This document shows positions 44,754-53,656 of a stretch of DNA of 64,000 nucleotides, piece by piece. The notes below the pieces were generated by a model, which worked only from the letters and a program-made list of their open reading frames with translations, ran no database searches and was not told the DNA's origin. The stretch is from the NCBI RefSeq assembly GCF_014490665.1, contig NZ_CP061038.1:1178001-1242000 (forward strand), given 5' to 3'. Positions within the stretch are counted from its first letter, which is position 1, and the number at the start of each line of letters is the position of its first letter. A program made the position numbers and the translations under genes. The DNA is from Sphingomonas alpina. GTDB lineage: Bacteria; Pseudomonadota; Alphaproteobacteria; Sphingomonadales; Sphingomonadaceae.

Positions 44754-45524
44754 ATGTTGACTACCATTCTTGCCGCAGGCGCGGCACCCGCCGCCGGAAA
44801 CAACCCGTACGGCTTCTGGGAAGCGCTCGAGCAGGGCGGCGTCATCGCCTGGTCGGTGTTTTCGATCCTGGCGTTCATGTCGATCGTCTCATTCTATATC
44901 CTGTTCACCAAGCTGTTCGAGCAGCAGAAGATCATCAACCAGGCACGACGCGTCCGCGCCAATTTCTGGAGCTCGAACTCGCTGCGCGAAGGCGCCGCCA
45001 AGCTCGAGAAGAACTCGGCCTATCGCCAGATCGTCGATGACGGCCTGCAGGCACAGGACCAGCACGCGCAGCTGACCGATCCGGTCGAGGCGCATGACTG
45101 GTTGCACGGTTCGCTGGCGCGTTCGGAAGCTTCGATCAACTCGAAGCTGGGCGGCGGTCTCGCCTTCCTCGCGACGGTTGGCGCTACCTCGCCGTTCATC
45201 GGTCTGTTCGGTACGGTTATCGGCATCTACCGCGCACTGATCAAGATCGGTGCGGCTGGTCAGGCGTCGATCGACGCCGTCGCCGGCCCGGTCGGTGAAG
45301 CGCTGATCATGACCGCACTCGGCCTCGCCGTGGCGGTTCCGGCCGTGCTCGCCTACAACTTCCTGCAGCGCCGCAACAAGTCGATCGCGGAAGACCTCAG
45401 CGCCTTCTCGAACGATGTGCTCGGCTTCCTCGCATCGAACGGTGCGGTTCGCCCGGTCGTGACGTCGCGCAAGGCTGCTCCCGCCAAGCCGGCTGCTGCA
45501 ACCACGGCCGCTCCGGCACGCTGA
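44754..45524 (+). CDS. exbB: MotA/TolQ/ExbB proton-channel subunit
   Basis: This 256-residue protein has three transmembrane regions: around residues 30-50, 130-150 (GGLAFLATVGATSPFIGLFGTV) and 175-200 (ALIMTALGLAVAVPAVLAYNF). The second and third carry the proton-channel signature residues. The cytoplasmic loop lies between. It works with TonB and the two ExbD proteins. The C-terminal alanine/proline-rich tail is long and unstructured. A strong hairpin follows the stop codon. Confidence 0.95.
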   Translation: MLTTILAAGAAPAAGNNPYGFWEALEQGGVIAWSVFSILAFMSIVSFYILFTKLFEQQKIINQARRVRANFWSSNSLREGAAKLEKNSAYRQIVDDGLQAQDQHAQLTDPVEAHDWLHGSLARSEASINSKLGGGLAFLATVGATSPFIGLFGTVIGIYRALIKIGAAGQASIDAVAGPVGEALIMTALGLAVAVPAVLAYNFLQRRNKSIAEDLSAFSNDVLGFLASNGAVRPVVTSRKAAPAKPAAATTAAPAR

Positions 45525-45531
45525 GAATGAC

Positions 45532-45565
45532 GGTTCGGGGCCGCTTCGTGCGGCCCCGAACCTTT
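45532..45565 (+). terminator. Strong hairpin after exbB
   Basis: GGTTCGGGGCCGC (45532-45544) pairs perfectly with GCGGCCCCGAACC (45550-45562) over TTCGT, then TTT. It lies between exbB and exbD, which suggests partial termination and higher ExbB than ExbD output. Confidence 0.7.
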
Positions 45566-45651
45566 GCGGTCGCCCCCGAGGGCGGCTGCTATAAGCAAGC
45601 CTCGCCGGGAACGATCCGGTGACGGGATTGAATGGATAGGGATAGCCCTCA

Positions 45652-46137
45652 ATGGCAATGAGTGTTGGCGGCGACAAAGCCGCCGAAAAGCCGATGTCGG
45701 ACATCAACACGACCCCGCTGGTGGACGTGATGCTCGTGCTGCTGATCATCTTCCTGATTGCGATTCCGGTCGCGATCCAGGCGATCAAGCTCAAGCTGCC
45801 CGATGTGCGGTACGATCCGACGACGACCAAGCCTGAGAACGTGTCTCTGTCGATCACGACCGACAAGGAAGGCCGGTGCGCAGTGTATTGGAACCTGTCG
45901 CGTGTGACGCATGAGGAACTGCTCACAAAGGCGGTTGACAAGCTGACGGCGGAGATCAAGCGTCAGGGTGGCGTTGGCAACCCGGATCTCGAGCTTCCCG
46001 AAGCGCACATCCGCGGTGACGTGAACGTCCCGTATCAGTGCATCGGCGGCGCGATCTACACGATGCAGATGGCAGGCTTCGCAAAGGTCGGCTTCATTTC
46101 CGAACCGCCGGCGGGTGGCAGCGTTCAGCGCCTGTAA
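45652..46137 (+). CDS. exbD: Biopolymer transporter ExbD
   Basis: This 161-residue protein has one transmembrane helix near residues 20-45, starting with DINTTPLVDVMLVLLIIF. The aspartate in PLVDVML is the essential proton-carrying residue. It is one of two tandem ExbD genes; the other starts at 46166. ExbD forms a dimer inside the ExbB pentamer. Confidence 0.95.
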   Translation: MAMSVGGDKAAEKPMSDINTTPLVDVMLVLLIIFLIAIPVAIQAIKLKLPDVRYDPTTTKPENVSLSITTDKEGRCAVYWNLSRVTHEELLTKAVDKLTAEIKRQGGVGNPDLELPEAHIRGDVNVPYQCIGGAIYTMQMAGFAKVGFISEPPAGGSVQRL

Positions 46138-46165
46138 CGGTCGCGAGATTCAGGAGTAATATAGC

Positions 46166-46594
46166 ATGGCAATGAGCGGCGGTTCCGACGACGGTGAACC
46201 GATGATGGAAATGAACACGACGCCGTTGATCGACGTCATGCTCGTGCTCCTCATCATGTTCATCATCACGATCCCGATCCAGACTCACGCGGTGAAGGTC
46301 GACCTTCCCGTAAATGATCCGAACTCGGTGACTCAGCCGATCGACCCTGAAAAGAACAAGGTCACGATCGATCCGGCAGGTGTCGTCGCGTGGAACGGAA
46401 CTCCGGTCGACACCGTCACGCTCCAGCAATATCTGGAGACGACGAAGACGATCAATCCGGAGCCTGAACTCCATTTCCAGCCCGATCCGCAGGCACGCTA
46501 TGCCAAGGTCGATGAGGTTCTGGCAGTGGTCAAGCGTTCGGGCGTGAGCAAGCTCGGCTTCATCGGCAACGAGCAATATCGCAACGATTTCTGA
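46166..46594 (+). CDS. exbD: Second biopolymer transporter ExbD
   Basis: This 142-residue protein has the motif EMNTTPLIDVMLVLLIMF, with the essential aspartate in PLIDVML. It lies 28 bp after the first exbD. The two copies have diverged, especially after the helix, which suggests a heterodimer or different TonB systems. A terminator follows at 46623. Confidence 0.95.
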   Translation: MAMSGGSDDGEPMMEMNTTPLIDVMLVLLIMFIITIPIQTHAVKVDLPVNDPNSVTQPIDPEKNKVTIDPAGVVAWNGTPVDTVTLQQYLETTKTINPEPELHFQPDPQARYAKVDEVLAVVKRSGVSKLGFIGNEQYRNDF

Positions 46595-46622
46595 TCTCGC
46601 ATCAGCCATCGCGATACGGAAC

Positions 46623-46648
46623 AGGGCGGCCTTAGGGTCGCCCTTTTT
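46623..46648 (+). terminator. Factor-independent terminator of the ton operon
   Basis: AGGGCGGCC (46623-46631) pairs with GGTCGCCCT (46636-46644) over TTAG; one pair is G-U. Five T follow at 46644-46648. Confidence 0.85.
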
Positions 46649-46755
46649 CGTTTCGGTACTCCCGCGGCACAACCCTTGCGAATGTTTCACTAAAGTGACA
46701 TACAGATGTCATAAAAGTGCAACCATTCCGAAATGGAAGTGTCACGAGGAGAGTC

Positions 46756-47118
46756 ATGATGCGTATCGCCTTTCGCGCGCTGATCGCTGCGGCTGCACTG
46801 GTAGCGCCCGCCATGGTCCAGGCTGCCAGTGAGGGTCGCAATGGATCGGCAGAGATCATCCGCGGCGACTATGTCACTGCGGAGCAGACATTGGTCGACC
46901 AGCGTCGTCTGTTTCCCGATCACTCCGATCTGACGCTGAATCTGGCTGCGGTCTATCAGCACGCGGGCCGCATCAGCGAGGCTCGCGCGTTGTATCGCGA
47001 CGTCCTGCGTCAACCCGACGAGAAGGTCGATCTGGCGAACGAGCGGACTTTCTCGGCACATCAACTGGCGACGATCGCGCTTCAACGTCTGGAACGCTCA
47101 CAAATCACCGCGCGCTAA
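46756..47118 (+). CDS. Small secreted TPR-like protein
   Basis: This 120-residue protein has a signal peptide (ending in VQA) followed by helical hairpins resembling a single tetratricopeptide repeat pair: IIRGDYVTAEQTLVDQRRLFPDHSDLTLNLAAVYQHAGRISEARALYRDVL. GAGGAGAGTC precedes two adjacent ATGs (46756 and 46759). It stands alone after the ton operon. A role as a periplasmic binding platform is possible; function unknown. Confidence 0.75.
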   Translation: MMRIAFRALIAAAALVAPAMVQAASEGRNGSAEIIRGDYVTAEQTLVDQRRLFPDHSDLTLNLAAVYQHAGRISEARALYRDVLRQPDEKVDLANERTFSAHQLATIALQRLERSQITAR

Positions 47119-47616
47119 GTTCGACGCGATCTCGCCCCGCGAGATCGCAGGGCGATATTGCCAGTGCATCGAGCCTTATCTCAGGGGGCGTGGGCCGCAA
47201 CTCCGTCATGCGTGAGGCTATTGTGCCCATAATGCCGCGGCAATGTGTTTTCCGAAACTGAGAAGGAGCGCGCCGGTATCAGTCCGGCCAGCGCTGACAT
47301 GCGCGATCCCTGGTTAGGGTTGAATCGCTGCCGCAGGGAAGAACGACGGGAGATATGGGACACCGCTATGTCGCATATCTCAAGCTGCGGTTTCAGCCAC
47401 GGGTTTATAGAATATCTTTGAATAGCAGATACTAAATCAACATAGGCGGCCGGGAGAGGCAATGGGTGCGAAGCGCGCAGAGAGGCGGGAGCATCGGGCA
47501 TTATCGATCGCCGATCGGCTTCCCATATCAGATTTCCTTCTGACGATTTCTCGATATGGCTTCGCCCACCCAATCTCCACTCGGCGCAAGCGGGGCGGGT
47601 TTTTACGTTTGGCGCC
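47119..47616. other. Gene-poor gap with palindrome copy 3
   Basis: About 500 bases without a convincing gene. It contains the third palindromic element (47350-47381) and a 52-codon ORF with weak support (47462-47620, noted among rejected items). Confidence 0.45.
47350..47381. promoter_or_regulatory. Palindromic element, copy 3
   Basis: GAGATATGGGACA (47350-47362) faces TGTCGCATATCTC (47369-47381) over a 6-nt loop CCGCTA, with one mismatched position between the arms. The outer bases GAGATATG and CATATCTC are identical to copy 1. Confidence 0.8.
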
Positions 47617-48171
47617 CTAGATTTTGGGCAGTGTGACGCCGCGCTGCCCCATATATTTGCCTGCGCGATCAGCATAGCTCGTCTCGCATGGCTCATTGCC
47701 TTGCAGGAAAAGGAACTGGCATGCGCCTTCATTGGCGTAGATTTTTGCCGGTAGCGGGGTGGTGTTGGAAAACTCCAGGGTGACATGGCCCTCCCAGCCG
47801 GGTTCGAGCGGTGTCACATTCACGATGATCCCGCACCGCGCATAGGTCGATTTGCCGAGGCAAATGACCAGCACGTCGCGCGGCACCCGGAAATACTCCA
47901 CGGTCCGCGCCAGGGCGAAGCTGTTGGGCGGGATGATGCAGACGTCGGTCTGCCGGTCGACGAAGCTGTTCGCCGCGAAATCCTTGGGATCCACGATGAC
48001 GCTGTCGATATTGGTGAAAATCTTGAACTCATCCGAGACGCGCGCATCATAGCCATAGGAGGACAGGCCGTATGAAATGCATCCATCGCGTTTCTGGCCA
48101 TCGACGAACGGCTCGATCATGCCGTTGTTGAGGGCTTGTTCGCGAATCCAGCGGTCCGACAGAATCGACAT
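47617..48171 (-). CDS. dcd: dCTP deaminase
   Basis: This 184-residue protein matches bacterial dCTP deaminase, which makes dUTP for thymidylate synthesis. Signatures: [64 protein letters not shown]. The product length is typical. ATG 48171 has GGAGAG at good spacing on the minus strand. Confidence 0.95.
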   Translation of the reverse strand: MSILSDRWIREQALNNGMIEPFVDGQKRDGCISYGLSSYGYDARVSDEFKIFTNIDSVIVDPKDFAANSFVDRQTDVCIIPPNSFALARTVEYFRVPRDVLVICLGKSTYARCGIIVNVTPLEPGWEGHVTLEFSNTTPLPAKIYANEGACQFLFLQGNEPCETSYADRAGKYMGQRGVTLPKI

Positions 48172-48265
48172 GCTTCTACTCTCCTGATCACCAAGCTTTC
48201 GCGGGAATGGGCGGCGTGGGCAAGGGGAGAAGGACATGGTCATGCCATTGCTGAGAGCGGGATAT

Positions 48266-48285
48266 TAGGGTAGGGGGGTATCCTA
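48266..48285. promoter_or_regulatory. G-tract operator for the metal-sensing repressor
   Basis: TAGGGTA then six G, then TATCCTA: two AT-containing arms, nearly inverse of each other, flank a G-tract. This is the layout of RcnR/FrmR/DmeR-type (CsoR-family) operators. It ends at the first base of the repressor's own ATG, consistent with autoregulation. Confidence 0.7.
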
Positions 48286-48560
48286 TGGCTCATCTTACGA
48301 AAGATAATGAGGCGCTGACCAATCGCGTCAAGCGCATCGCCGGACAGGTCGACGCAATCGATCGCGCCCTTGCCAGTTCGGCAAGCTGTGCCAGTATCCT
48401 GCATCTTGTCGCCGCCACACGGGGCGCGATCAACGGGCTGATGGAGGAAATCATCGACGCCTATCTGCGCGAACATGTCGCGGGTCCGGATCTGTCCGAC
48501 ACGGCTCGTGCCGAGGGTGCCGATGAGCTCCTGGCCGCCATTCGACGCTACGCGAAATAA
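48285..48560 (+). CDS. Metal/formaldehyde-sensing repressor (CsoR/FrmR/DmeR family)
   Basis: This 91-residue protein has the four-helix CsoR-family pattern: ALTNRVKRIAGQVDAIDRAL, SCASILHLVAATRGAINGLMEEIID and a histidine at HV in YLREHVAGPDL. The conserved cysteine in SSASCASIL is present and the key residues fit a nickel/cobalt sensor of the DmeR type more than a copper one. It lies directly upstream of a DmeF-type exporter. Its operator overlaps the start codon. Metal identity is inferred from the transporter. Confidence 0.85.
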   Translation: MAHLTKDNEALTNRVKRIAGQVDAIDRALASSASCASILHLVAATRGAINGLMEEIIDAYLREHVAGPDLSDTARAEGADELLAAIRRYAK

Positions 48561-48570
48561 GGGCGCAGCC

Positions 48571-49554
48571 ATGTCAAAGCTTGATAGCTCGATGCGGTGC
48601 CACGCCCCAGTGCCGCTCGCGGCCAGCCATGATCGCAATGCGCGGCGCACCCTGTGGGTGGTGATATTGACCGCCGTGATGATGGTCGGCGAGATTGTCG
48701 CGGGCTATATCACCGGGTCGATGGCACTGCTGGCCGATGGTTTCCATATGGCGACGCATGCCGGCGCACTGGGCGTTACCGCTGCCGCCTATGCCTATGC
48801 CAAACATCACGCCGAGAGCGGCCGCTACAGCTTCGGTACCGGCAAGGTCGGCGATCTGGCCGGATTCACCTCGGCGCTGATCCTCGGCCTGGTCGCGATC
48901 GGCATCGGCGTCGAATCCGTCGTTCGGCTGGTGCATCCGGAAAAGGTCGATTTCGGCGACGCGACGTTCGTCGCTGTGCTCGGCCTGATCGTCAACATCG
49001 TCAGTGCGATATTGTTGTCCGGCGATCACAATCACGGGCCGGGCGGCGATCACGGCCATGCTCACGCGGACCATGACCACGATCATGCACAGGCTCATGG
49101 TCACGCCCATCACGGGCATCATCACGCCCATGGCCACGACAATAATATGCGTTCGGCCTATATCCATGTGCTTGCGGATGCGCTGACCTCGGTCCTGGCG
49201 ATCGGCGCGCTGCTGGCGGGGCGGTATCTCGGCTGGGTGTGGCTCGATCCGGCGATGGGTGTAGTCGGTGCGCTGGTCATCGCGCATTGGTCACACGGGT
49301 TGTTGCGCGACACGGCGGGAATCCTGCTTGACCGTAGTGATGCGCAGCTCGCTGGCCGTCTGAGCGCCGCGATCGAAGGCGCAGGCGACGTCACCATTAC
49401 CGACCTGCATGTCTGGCCGATCGGCGCCGGCTGCCATGCCGCGATCGTCACGGTGGCCTCGACGCCGATCCTATCCGCGGAGGTGATCCGTACCCGGGCG
49501 GTGGGTATAAAAGGCATCCGGCATCTGACGATCGAGTGTGCCGGCCCCGCCTGA
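48571..49554 (+). CDS. dmeF: Cation diffusion facilitator, DmeF-type (Co/Ni efflux)
   Basis: This 327-residue membrane protein has six transmembrane helices. LLADGFHMATHAGALG (H-D site) and the matching HVLADALTSVLAIGALL are the CDF signatures. Between helices IV and V is a long histidine-rich loop (many HGH, HDH and HAH repeats at about 160-190) that can bind or sense metal. DmeF proteins export divalent cobalt or nickel with proton antiport. ATG 48571 has AAGGG upstream and follows the repressor gene by ten bases. Confidence 0.9.
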   Translation: MSKLDSSMRCHAPVPLAASHDRNARRTLWVVILTAVMMVGEIVAGYITGSMALLADGFHMATHAGALGVTAAAYAYAKHHAESGRYSFGTGKVGDLAGFTSALILGLVAIGIGVESVVRLVHPEKVDFGDATFVAVLGLIVNIVSAILLSGDHNHGPGGDHGHAHADHDHDHAQAHGHAHHGHHHAHGHDNNMRSAYIHVLADALTSVLAIGALLAGRYLGWVWLDPAMGVVGALVIAHWSHGLLRDTAGILLDRSDAQLAGRLSAAIEGAGDVTITDLHVWPIGAGCHAAIVTVASTPILSAEVIRTRAVGIKGIRHLTIECAGPA

Positions 49555-49587
49555 TCCGGTTGCAGGCGCCCCCGGGAGGGACGTGCC

Positions 49588-50040
49588 TTATTGAAGGTCG
49601 CGAGGGCCGAAGGCGTGCGGCAGCAAGTCGGACAGCATATGCCGGTCGACGGCATCGCCTTCGGCCGCGCCGCACCAGACGACAATATCGCGGTCACCGA
49701 CCTGCGCCGCCTCGTTGATGACCTGACGGCAGCGTCCGCACGGGCCCACTGGGGTCAGGCCACGCGCGATCCCTTCCGCGTCCATCGCGCCACCGATTAC
49801 CCCGATTGCCAGCACATCGGCGAGACGCCCGGCGCTGCTGACCGTCGCCAGTGCCACGGTTTCCGCGCAGAGCGACAGGCCATAGCTGGCATTCTCGAAA
49901 TTGGCGCCGGTCACGACGCTGCCGTCGCTCAGCAGCACGGCGGCGCCGACACCGAACCGTGAATAGGGTGCATAGGCCCTGCGCGCTGCTTCACGCGCGG
50001 CGGTGATCAGGCGATCGCGTATCTCGTCGGTCAATATCAT
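49588..50040 (-). CDS. cdd: Cytidine deaminase
   Basis: This 150-residue protein deaminates cytidine and deoxycytidine. CAET in the centre, with the catalytic Glu, and the zinc ligands in PCGRCRQV are present; the N-terminal AYAPYSRFGVGAAVL is the family start. ATG 50040 is preferred over earlier in-frame codons; it overlaps the GH25 gene stop (ATGA), so they share a transcript. Confidence 0.93.
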   Translation of the reverse strand: MILTDEIRDRLITAAREAARRAYAPYSRFGVGAAVLLSDGSVVTGANFENASYGLSLCAETVALATVSSAGRLADVLAIGVIGGAMDAEGIARGLTPVGPCGRCRQVINEAAQVGDRDIVVWCGAAEGDAVDRHMLSDLLPHAFGPRDLQ

Positions 50041-50732
50041 GGCGCCACCACGTTCCAATGGATCGGTCCTTCGACGCCGTCGATGCGCCGCATGTCGCTT
50101 GCCTGCCACATCCGCCAGGGCCGGTCGGCATAGTTGGGCGGGAAGAAATTCTGCATCGCCCAGACCGGGCGCGGAATGGCGCTGGACAGGCGATAGGTCA
50201 CTTCAACCTGCTGGGAGAGCTTCAGCAGGATCGGTGTGCCGGTATGCGATTCGACCATGGTGATGAAGCGCTTGACCTCGCTGATCACCACGTCACGTTC
50301 GGGGCGCGCCGGGCAATCTTCGGAAAAATCCATGTAGAGGGCGGCGGGCAGGGCGTCGCTCGCGCGCGGCACGGTGGTGTTGAAATTGTTCGCCTGGTCC
50401 GCGGCCAGGCGGCAAAAGGACCAGACATGAATCGCGCCGCGGCGGATACCGCTGGCATAGGTATCGGTCCAGTTTTGCGCGAAGCGCTGGTCTCGCCCGT
50501 CCGCGCCCATCGTCGCACGCAGATAGCCGAAATCAGCGCCGCTCGCCATGACGCTGGGCCACAGGATCGGCCCTTGTGCCTCGCTCACGTCCACGCCCTG
50601 GAAGGTATAGCTGCTGTCGGAGGGCCGCCAGCTGATCGCAAAGGTCCAGATGATGATCCCGCTCAGCCCGAGGATGATCGCCCCCGCACCGGTACGGCCG
50701 ATACGACGACCCAAAAGGCGCAGGCTCACCAT
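50037..50732 (-). CDS. GH25-family lysozyme-like protein, membrane-anchored
   Basis: This 231-residue protein has an N-terminal transmembrane helix (about 15-35), then a GH25 muramidase domain: QGVDVSEAQGPILWPSV, GADFGYLRATMGADGRD, ALYMDFSEDC (catalytic acidic pair) and VWAMQNFFPPNYADRP. GH25 enzymes cleave the glycan strands of peptidoglycan. Its stop overlaps the cdd start by four bases, an odd partnership. A self-lysis, cell-division or sporulation-type role is unlikely here; local wall remodelling is possible. Confidence 0.85.
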   Translation of the reverse strand: MVSLRLLGRRIGRTGAGAIILGLSGIIIWTFAISWRPSDSSYTFQGVDVSEAQGPILWPSVMASGADFGYLRATMGADGRDQRFAQNWTDTYASGIRRGAIHVWSFCRLAADQANNFNTTVPRASDALPAALYMDFSEDCPARPERDVVISEVKRFITMVESHTGTPILLKLSQQVEVTYRLSSAIPRPVWAMQNFFPPNYADRPWRMWQASDMRRIDGVEGPIHWNVVAP

Positions 50733-50733
50733 G

Positions 50734-51216
50734 TCAGCCCTTGATGTGCAGAACGCAGATCAGCGTGAACAGCCGACGGGCGGTGTCGAAATCGATTTCG
50801 ATCTTGCCCTCCAGCCGTTCCTTCAACAGCTCGGCCGCCTCGTTATGGATGCCACGCCGCGCCATATCCACAGTCTCGATCTGGGTCGGTGTCGCGTTAC
50901 GGATCGCCTGATAGTAGCTGTCGCAGATCGCGAAGTAATCCTTGATCGGCCGCCGGAAACGACCGAGCCCGAGGATATAGGTTTCGAGATGCGTATCGTC
51001 CTCGCGGTTGATCGCTATCGCCAGCCGACCTTCCTCGACCGCCAGCTCGATCTTGTACGGGCCGGCATAGTCGTCGGGATAGGGGCGCTGCGGCGCGAAA
51101 TGATTGCCCTCGATCAGATCGAAGATCGCGATGCGGCGCTCCTGTTCGATATCCGCGGATCGCCACAGGATGGTGCGTTCGTCGAGGTTGACGGCTATGA
51201 TGCGCGGATCGGACAT
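50734..51216 (-). CDS. UPF0262 family protein
   Basis: This 160-residue protein matches UPF0262, a family almost limited to alphaproteobacteria: IIAVNLDERTILWRSADIEQERRIAIFDLIEGN and GLGRFRRPIKDYFAICDSYYQAI. ATG 51216 begins at the conserved start; the frame is open 12 codons further. It ends one base before the GH25 start. Function unknown. Confidence 0.9.
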   Translation of the reverse strand: MSDPRIIAVNLDERTILWRSADIEQERRIAIFDLIEGNHFAPQRPYPDDYAGPYKIELAVEEGRLAIAINREDDTHLETYILGLGRFRRPIKDYFAICDSYYQAIRNATPTQIETVDMARRGIHNEAAELLKERLEGKIEIDFDTARRLFTLICVLHIKG

Positions 51217-51370
51217 TGTGACTGCCCTATCGAGGATAGGCGCAGGGGACAATGCGCCCGATCAATTGGTATTGATCGATCACCCGGCCAATCGCAGCGA
51301 TCCATCAGGCCGTCCCCGTAATCCACAGCCGCTTTGTCACAAGCGGCTTGAGAGACGAGATGAGGGGACT

Positions 51371-52885
51371 ATGACGTCCGATATGGCCACCATCCTTCCT
51401 TTGCCCACGACACCCGAATCGACGTCGCTTCCCCAGAATGTCGAGGCCGAAGCGGCGATGCTCGGCGCGATGATGATCGACAACCGTCTCGCCGACGACC
51501 TGATCGACACGCTCGAACCCGAGCATTTCTTCGAACCGCTGCATGGACGCATTTTCGCCGCGATCAAATCGGCCCGTGGCAACGATATGCTGGCGACGCC
51601 GGTGACGTTGCGCCCGATGTTCGAAGCGGATGAGGGCATGAAGCAGCTTGGTGGCCCGGCCTATCTCGCGCAATTGACCGGCAGCGGCGCTGGGCTGATC
51701 GGTGCGCGGCAGTTCGCCAAGCAAATCTACGATCTTGCCATGTTACGCACGCTGGTGACGGTCGGGCGCGGACTGGTCGAGCGCGCGCTCGACACGTCGG
51801 AAGAGGTCAATCCGCGCGGCCAGATCGAACTGGCCGAGGAAGAATTGTTCAAGGTTGCGGCTGAAGGCGGGAGCGAGAGCCAGATCAAGAGCTTCGCCCA
51901 GGCGACCACCGCGGCGGTCAAGATGGCGCAGCGCGCACTCAATTCGGGCGGTAACGTCTCGGGCGTCACGACGGGGCTCGACACCGTCAATGCAAAGATC
52001 GGCGGCATGCATCATTCGGATCTGATGATCCTCGCCGGCCGGCCCGGTATGGGCAAGACTTCGCTTGCCACCAACATCGCCTTCAATGCCGCACGCCGCT
52101 ATATGCGTGATCGCGAGGATGGCCTGACCCATGCAGAATCGATCGGCGCGAAAGTCGCCTTCTTCAGCCTGGAAATGTCGGCCGATCAGCTGGCGACGCG
52201 TATCCTGGCGGAACAGTCGCGGATCAGCTCCGAATCGCTGCGCATGGGCAAGATCAGTCGCACGGAATTCAACCAGCTGGCCGCCGCCGCCGCCGACCTC
52301 GAGAATTTGCCGTTGTTCATCGATGACACCGCCGGTTTGACCATCGCTGCGCTGCACACACGCATGCGCCGGCTGCAGCGGCGGCATAATAATGAGATCG
52401 GCCTGGTGGTGATCGACTATCTGCAATTGCTGACCGGATCGGCCAAGGCATCGGGTGACGGGCGCGTGCAGGAAATCTCCGAGATCAGCCGCGGCCTCAA
52501 GACGCTGGCCAAGGACATGAACGTGCCGGTGCTGGCCCTGTCCCAGCTCAGCCGCGCAGTCGAACAGCGCGAGGACAAGCGGCCGCAGCTGTCCGACCTT
52601 CGTGAGTCCGGCTCGATCGAGCAGGACGCCGACATGGTGTGGTTCGTGTACCGTGAAGATTACTACCTGGCGATGCGCGAGCCGGAGCATCCCAGCTCGA
52701 CCAGCTCAGCCGAAGTACATGAAAAGCATTCGAAATGGTCGCTCGCCTATCAGGATGCGGCGGGCCTGGCCGAACTGATCATCGGCAAGTCGCGTCACGG
52801 CGCGACCGGCAAGATCACGCTGCGCTTCGAACCCGAGATCACGCGGTTCAGCGATTATATTGGCGAGACCACCTATTCGAACTGA
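51371..52885 (+). CDS. dnaB: Replicative DNA helicase DnaB
   Basis: This 504-residue protein has the N-terminal DnaB domain (SLPQNVEAEAAMLGAMMIDN) and a RecA-fold motor: Walker A AGRPGMGKTSLA, Walker B region IGLVVIDYLQLL, and SQLSRAVEQREDKRPQLSDLRESGSIEQDAD. It unwinds DNA ahead of the replication fork. ATG 51371 has GAGGGG upstream; an earlier in-frame ATG at 51104 runs antisense through UPF0262 and is rejected. Confidence 0.97.
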   Translation: MTSDMATILPLPTTPESTSLPQNVEAEAAMLGAMMIDNRLADDLIDTLEPEHFFEPLHGRIFAAIKSARGNDMLATPVTLRPMFEADEGMKQLGGPAYLAQLTGSGAGLIGARQFAKQIYDLAMLRTLVTVGRGLVERALDTSEEVNPRGQIELAEEELFKVAAEGGSESQIKSFAQATTAAVKMAQRALNSGGNVSGVTTGLDTVNAKIGGMHHSDLMILAGRPGMGKTSLATNIAFNAARRYMRDREDGLTHAESIGAKVAFFSLEMSADQLATRILAEQSRISSESLRMGKISRTEFNQLAAAAADLENLPLFIDDTAGLTIAALHTRMRRLQRRHNNEIGLVVIDYLQLLTGSAKASGDGRVQEISEISRGLKTLAKDMNVPVLALSQLSRAVEQREDKRPQLSDLRESGSIEQDADMVWFVYREDYYLAMREPEHPSSTSSAEVHEKHSKWSLAYQDAAGLAELIIGKSRHGATGKITLRFEPEITRFSDYIGETTYSN

Positions 52886-52900
52886 AGCGGCAGCCCGGTC

Positions 52901-53656
52901 CTAAAAGACCGGCTCTTCGCCTGGTTTTTCAGCGACATGGATGCCGCATTCGACCTTTTCCCAGCCGCGCCAGCGCCCCGCGCGCGGGTCTTCGCCCGGC
53001 TGGACCTTGCTGGTGCAGGGCGCGCAGCCGATCGACGGATAGCCTTCGGCCTCGAGCGGATGATGCGGCAGCTGATGTTCTTCGAAATAGGCGTTCAGCG
53101 CTGCCTTGTCCCAATCCGCAAGCGGGTTGAGCTTGAGCCGGCCCTCATCCTCCTCGAAGCGTGGCATGGCGATGCGCGTGCCGGCCTGGAAGCCCTTGCG
53201 GCCCGAGATCCACGCGTCGAACGGCGCAAGCGCGCGGCGCAACGGCTCGACCTTGCGCAGGTCGCAACAGCCGTCTGGGTCGTAGGACCAGCGCAGGCCG
53301 GTCTTGTCCTTCGCCGCGAGCAGGCGCGGATCGGGACGGAACACGCGCAGGTCAGTGAAGCCGAGCTGTTCGGACAGCGTGTCGCGATAGGCGAGGGTTT
53401 CGCCGAAAATCTTCTGCGTGTTGACGAAGATCACCGGGATATCGCGGTCGATGCTCGCGATCAAATGGAGCAGCACCGCGCTTTCCGCGCCGAACGACGA
53501 CACCGCCGCGACGCGGCCGAGCAGCTCGCCGGTGAGCAGTTCCTCGAGCATGGCGCGCGTCGATACGCCCGCGAAGCGCGCGTTCATCGCCGCCGCATCC
53601 GCCTTGGTGAACGGCGTCACATCGATCAGGTCGAGTTTGCGCACGGCTTCACCCAT
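52901..53656 (-). CDS. cysH: Assimilatory adenylyl-sulfate reductase
   Basis: This 251-residue protein reduces adenylyl sulfate (APS) to sulfite. SSFGAESAVLLHLI and VIFVNTQKIF are the nucleotide-binding parts. The CC pair in DGCCDLRK and CxxC in GCAPC suit the [4Fe-4S] cluster of APS reductases, not PAPS reductases that lack it. ECGIH near the end carries the catalytic cysteine. ATG 53656 is chosen; it overlaps the DUF934 stop by eight bases. Last gene of the sulfate-assimilation operon. Confidence 0.94.
   Translation of the reverse strand: MGEAVRKLDLIDVTPFTKADAAAMNARFAGVSTRAMLEELLTGELLGRVAAVSSFGAESAVLLHLIASIDRDIPVIFVNTQKIFGETLAYRDTLSEQLGFTDLRVFRPDPRLLAAKDKTGLRWSYDPDGCCDLRKVEPLRRALAPFDAWISGRKGFQAGTRIAMPRFEEDEGRLKLNPLADWDKAALNAYFEEHQLPHHPLEAEGYPSIGCAPCTSKVQPGEDPRAGRWRGWEKVECGIHVAEKPGEEPVF

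Noticed and set aside
47462..47620. 52-codon ORF with GGGAGAGG ahead of its ATG
   Set aside because: The product is basic low-complexity without a hydrophobic or family pattern and runs into the end of dcd on the other strand; support is too thin.
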